The notes beneath the pieces were generated by a model. That model did no database searches. It worked only from the letters and a program-made list of their open reading frames with translations, and was not told the DNA's origin. 23,327 nucleotides of DNA from Candidatus Collierbacteria bacterium (lineage in GTDB: Bacteria > Patescibacteriota > Microgenomatia > UBA1400 > MFAQ01). This document shows, piece after piece, positions 21,694-23,327 of this stretch. Location of the stretch: contig CAIQPO010000027.1 in assembly GCA_903873735.1 (NCBI GenBank), positions 1 to 23,327 of the forward strand. Direction: 5' to 3'. The translations under genes and the position numbers were made by a program. Each line of letters begins with the position of its first letter. The first letter of the stretch is position 1.

Positions 21694-21723
21694 CAAAAAA
21701 AGGAGGGGTATTCCCCCTCCTTT
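21694..21723 (-). terminator. Intrinsic terminator of the DsbA-like gene
   Basis: On the minus strand AGGAGGGG, a five-base loop and CCCCTCCT, followed by seven T. It lies about 18 nt after the stop codon. It may also slow plus-strand transcripts, although the T-tract on that side is short. Confidence 0.9.
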
Positions 21724-21741
21724 ACTAATAACCTCGAGCTC

Positions 21742-22545
21742 TTATTTCAACGCCTCAGTTACCACTGACTCCATCTGGTCGAATCCAACCGCACCAGGAT
21801 AGTTGGTGGTGTTCACAAAGAATCCAGGAGTACCGTTTACCCCAAGCGAAGCAGCCACAGTCTGATCAGCTGATAATCTAGAATCATACTTGCTTCCAGA
21901 CAAACAACCTTTCATAAAGTTCTCGTCCACTGCCTTCTTAAGGAATGCCGCCATCTCACCTGACTTAGCTTTGTCGTTCTTTACTACGTCATTTATGATC
22001 TTATATCCCTCACTGCCATAAAGGAGATTGTGTGCTTCCCAGAATTTTCCCTTCTCATTGGCACAATACAAGGCTTTAGCTGCCATTTCACCATTTCCAT
22101 GTCCATTCTGATAGACCCACACGTAAGCAATCTTCTTTTGGTCAAGAAGTTTTTTCATCTCTGTTACTGGAGGTCTATACTCTCCTCCTGCTGAAACTGG
22201 CTTAAATCTTGTTTGTTGGTTGTATAACTCTGCATTCAAACCAGCAGCCATGTGGCAATACGGACATGATGGATCCGACACTTCCACAAACACAACCTTA
22301 GACTTAGGATCTCCAAACTTTACCAGATCCTTACCCATAAGACCCTTAATTTGATCAGCCGTTACTGTTGGGGCTTGTTGTTGTGGCTGTTGGGCTTGTT
22401 GTTGGGCAGCTCCGCCTGTGGGTTGGCCATTTTTCAAGGCATCCACTTGGGCTGAGAGTCTTCCGATAAAGAAAGACGCCGCTACTAGTAATAGCACCAA
22501 AATCGGTGCCGAATTTGTTTGTAATTGTTCTGTAATTTTTGGCAT
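21742..22545 (-). CDS. Membrane-anchored DsbA-like thiol oxidoreductase
   Basis: A 267-aa protein with one N-terminal membrane helix (13-31), a Gln-rich flexible linker (about 41-58, mostly Gln/Ala/Pro) and a thioredoxin-fold domain with helical insertion. The active site is C94-P-Y-C97 and the cis-proline loop is G-T239-P240-G-F-F-V. Additional cysteines C161 and C214 may form a structural disulfide. The family introduces or isomerises disulfides in exported proteins outside the membrane, fitting the Cys-rich proteins encoded at 16290 and 20744. It lies 36 nt after leuS on the same strand, with an extended -10 box ending six bases before the ATG, so it probably has its own leaderless transcript. 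No DsbB or VKOR partner is in the window. Confidence 0.93.
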   Translation of the reverse strand: MPKITEQLQTNSAPILVLLLVAASFFIGRLSAQVDALKNGQPTGGAAQQQAQQPQQQAPTVTADQIKGLMGKDLVKFGDPKSKVVFVEVSDPSCPYCHMAAGLNAELYNQQTRFKPVSAGGEYRPPVTEMKKLLDQKKIAYVWVYQNGHGNGEMAAKALYCANEKGKFWEAHNLLYGSEGYKIINDVVKNDKAKSGEMAAFLKKAVDENFMKGCLSGSKYDSRLSADQTVAASLGVNGTPGFFVNTTNYPGAVGFDQMESVVTEALK

Positions 22546-22551
22546 AGACTT

Positions 22552-22560
22552 ATCTTAGCA
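22552..22560 (-). promoter_or_regulatory. Extended -10 promoter of the DsbA-like gene, probably leaderless
   Basis: On the minus strand TGC-TAAGAT, then six bases, then the ATG at 22545. No -35 match at 16-18 bp. The spacing places the first transcribed base at the A of the start codon. Confidence 0.5.
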
Positions 22561-22581
22561 TATGCCTAAAACAGCTCACCG

Positions 22582-23327
22582 CTAAACCACAAAGTTTATC
22601 GTCCTGCCCTTGATGTAGATAATTTTCTTCACATTAAGGCCACCAAGATATCGGCTTACCTTTTCATCCATTCTGGCAAGACTCACCACCTGTGATTCAT
22701 CTGCATCAGGCGCTACCAAGATTGTCCCTCTTAGTTTCCCATTTATCTGCACCGACAAAGTCACTACCCTATCAACCACTTTCTCTTCATTGAAGGTAGG
22801 CCATTTCTGATTGTGCACACTAAACTCTCCACCCAGAGCTTCCCACAGTTCTTCGGCTACAAATGGTGCAAAAACTGCCAACACCCTTACAAAACTCTTC
22901 ATCTCTTCTCTTCCCAACTTCACGCCCTCCTCAGTCAAACCATTCAATGTTTCCATCATTTTAGCCACTACCGTGTTGAATTTAAATACCGATAGATCTT
23001 CACCTGCATCTTTTACCAGCTTATTAATCAGTACCACCGCCCTTTCAGACGACTCTTCATTCTTCTCAACCACTTCTTCCACCAAACGATAAACTCTATC
23101 AATAAATCTCTTCACTCCCACTAAAGCTTTCTCATTCCAAGCCATAGTAGCGTCAAATGGCCCCATAAACATTAGGTATGTCCTCACTGCATCACCTCCA
23201 AACTCAGCCGCCACTACTTCTGGCACAATCACGTTTCCCTTACTTTTACTCATTCTGTTCCCATCTGGACCCAAGATTACTCCATGAGACAATCTCTTTT
23301 TGTATGGCTCTGGACAATCACTAGGCA
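22582..23327 (-). CDS. leuS: Leucyl-tRNA synthetase, C-terminal part (truncated by window end)
   Basis: About 248 C-terminal residues of a class I aminoacyl-tRNA synthetase; the frame remains open to the window edge. D-C-P-E-P-Y-K-K-R precedes G-V-I-L-G-P-D-G-N-R-M-S-K-S-K-G-N, the signature loop that binds ATP in leucine activation. The anticodon-binding helical bundle follows (with the W-N-E-K-A-L segment), then the F-A-P-F-V-A-E-E-L-W motif and the small C-terminal domain beginning near V-Q-I-N-G-K-L-R-G. The enzyme charges tRNA-Leu in the cytosol. The editing and catalytic N-terminal domains are outside. An internal start at 23292 is an artefact of frame searching, since the protein alignment continues upstream of it. 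Confidence 0.97.
   Translation of the reverse strand, partial: PSDCPEPYKKRLSHGVILGPDGNRMSKSKGNVIVPEVVAAEFGGDAVRTYLMFMGPFDATMAWNEKALVGVKRFIDRVYRLVEEVVEKNEESSERAVVLINKLVKDAGEDLSVFKFNTVVAKMMETLNGLTEEGVKLGREEMKSFVRVLAVFAPFVAEELWEALGGEFSVHNQKWPTFNEEKVVDRVVTLSVQINGKLRGTILVAPDADESQVVSLARMDEKVSRYLGGLNVKKIIYIKGRTINFVV

Noticed and set aside
1..23327. CRISPR array, tRNA genes or insertion-sequence transposase
   Set aside because: No regularly spaced repeats, no cloverleaf with the conserved T-loop, and no transposase-like frame were found by eye on either strand.
1..23327. Alternative genetic code with UGA as Gly
   Set aside because: UGA ends several genes in sensible places (for example the ATGA and GTGA overlaps at 2660, 4792 and 20744), so the standard bacterial code applies.

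Overview
The window looks like a piece of a Candidate Phyla Radiation (Patescibacteria) genome, and my best guess is the Microgenomates side. The evidence is a divergent 16S rRNA with lineage-type changes in the 530 loop and in helix 14, compact genes with 1-16 nt gaps or overlaps, many short secreted proteins without recognisable relatives, and standard use of UGA as a stop (so not the code-25 lineages). The phylum assignment is an inference from these traits; no database search was possible.

Layout. 1-703: the 5' part of a 16S rRNA gene on the minus strand, with its promoter near 790-818. 993-3403 (+): a zinc-ribbon protein, then two overlapping paralogues of the SLOG superfamily (LSDAT/TRPM-type nucleotide-binding Rossmann proteins). 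3443-5304 (-): a COG2509-type FAD-dependent oxidoreductase translationally coupled to a C39-like papain-fold peptidase. 5386-9920: a small membrane protein, two exported proteins (one possibly NAGPA-like, one an M14 zinc carboxypeptidase), the tRNA 2-thiouridylase mnmA and an unrecognised 366-aa protein. 9946-16200 (-): a long head-to-tail series. Read from its promoter, it encodes a 7TM protein of the transglutaminase-associated family, an ATP-grasp ligase fused to a retropepsin-like protease, a RimK-like ATP-grasp ligase, a 124-bp palindromic element, a second RimK-like ligase, a possible 66-aa peptide, a 140-aa protein with its own promoter, and a TMTC-like membrane glycosyltransferase with a TPR tail. 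16290-21526 (+): a divergently transcribed block of five exported proteins, centred on a 789-aa fibre-like protein ending in an S74 intramolecular chaperone. 21742-23327 (-): a membrane-anchored DsbA-like thiol oxidoreductase and the C-terminal part of leucyl-tRNA synthetase (leuS).

How it may fit together. The strongest candidate for a distinctive system is the divergent pair around 16200/16290. On one side are three ATP-grasp amidoligase-type enzymes, a polytopic partner and a retropepsin; on the other is a set of exported, Cys-rich or fibre-like proteins. A peptide-tagging or envelope-modification role for the ligase locus is an inference from the domain set known in the amidoligase literature. 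A functional link to the surface block rests only on the back-to-back promoters.

Expression signals fall into two classes. Some genes have clear Shine-Dalgarno sites with 25-55 nt leaders (993, 1911, 2660, 5772, 5924, 9078). Others have a -10-like box exactly 6-7 nt before the start codon and no room for a ribosome site (7873, 11756, 16200, 16290, 22545), which suggests leaderless mRNAs. Three convergent gene pairs share a hairpin whose T-tract supplies the UAA stop of the opposing gene. The plus strand is C-rich and G-poor in coding and non-coding stretches alike, so the minus strand is probably the replication leading strand, in line with the rRNA orientation.
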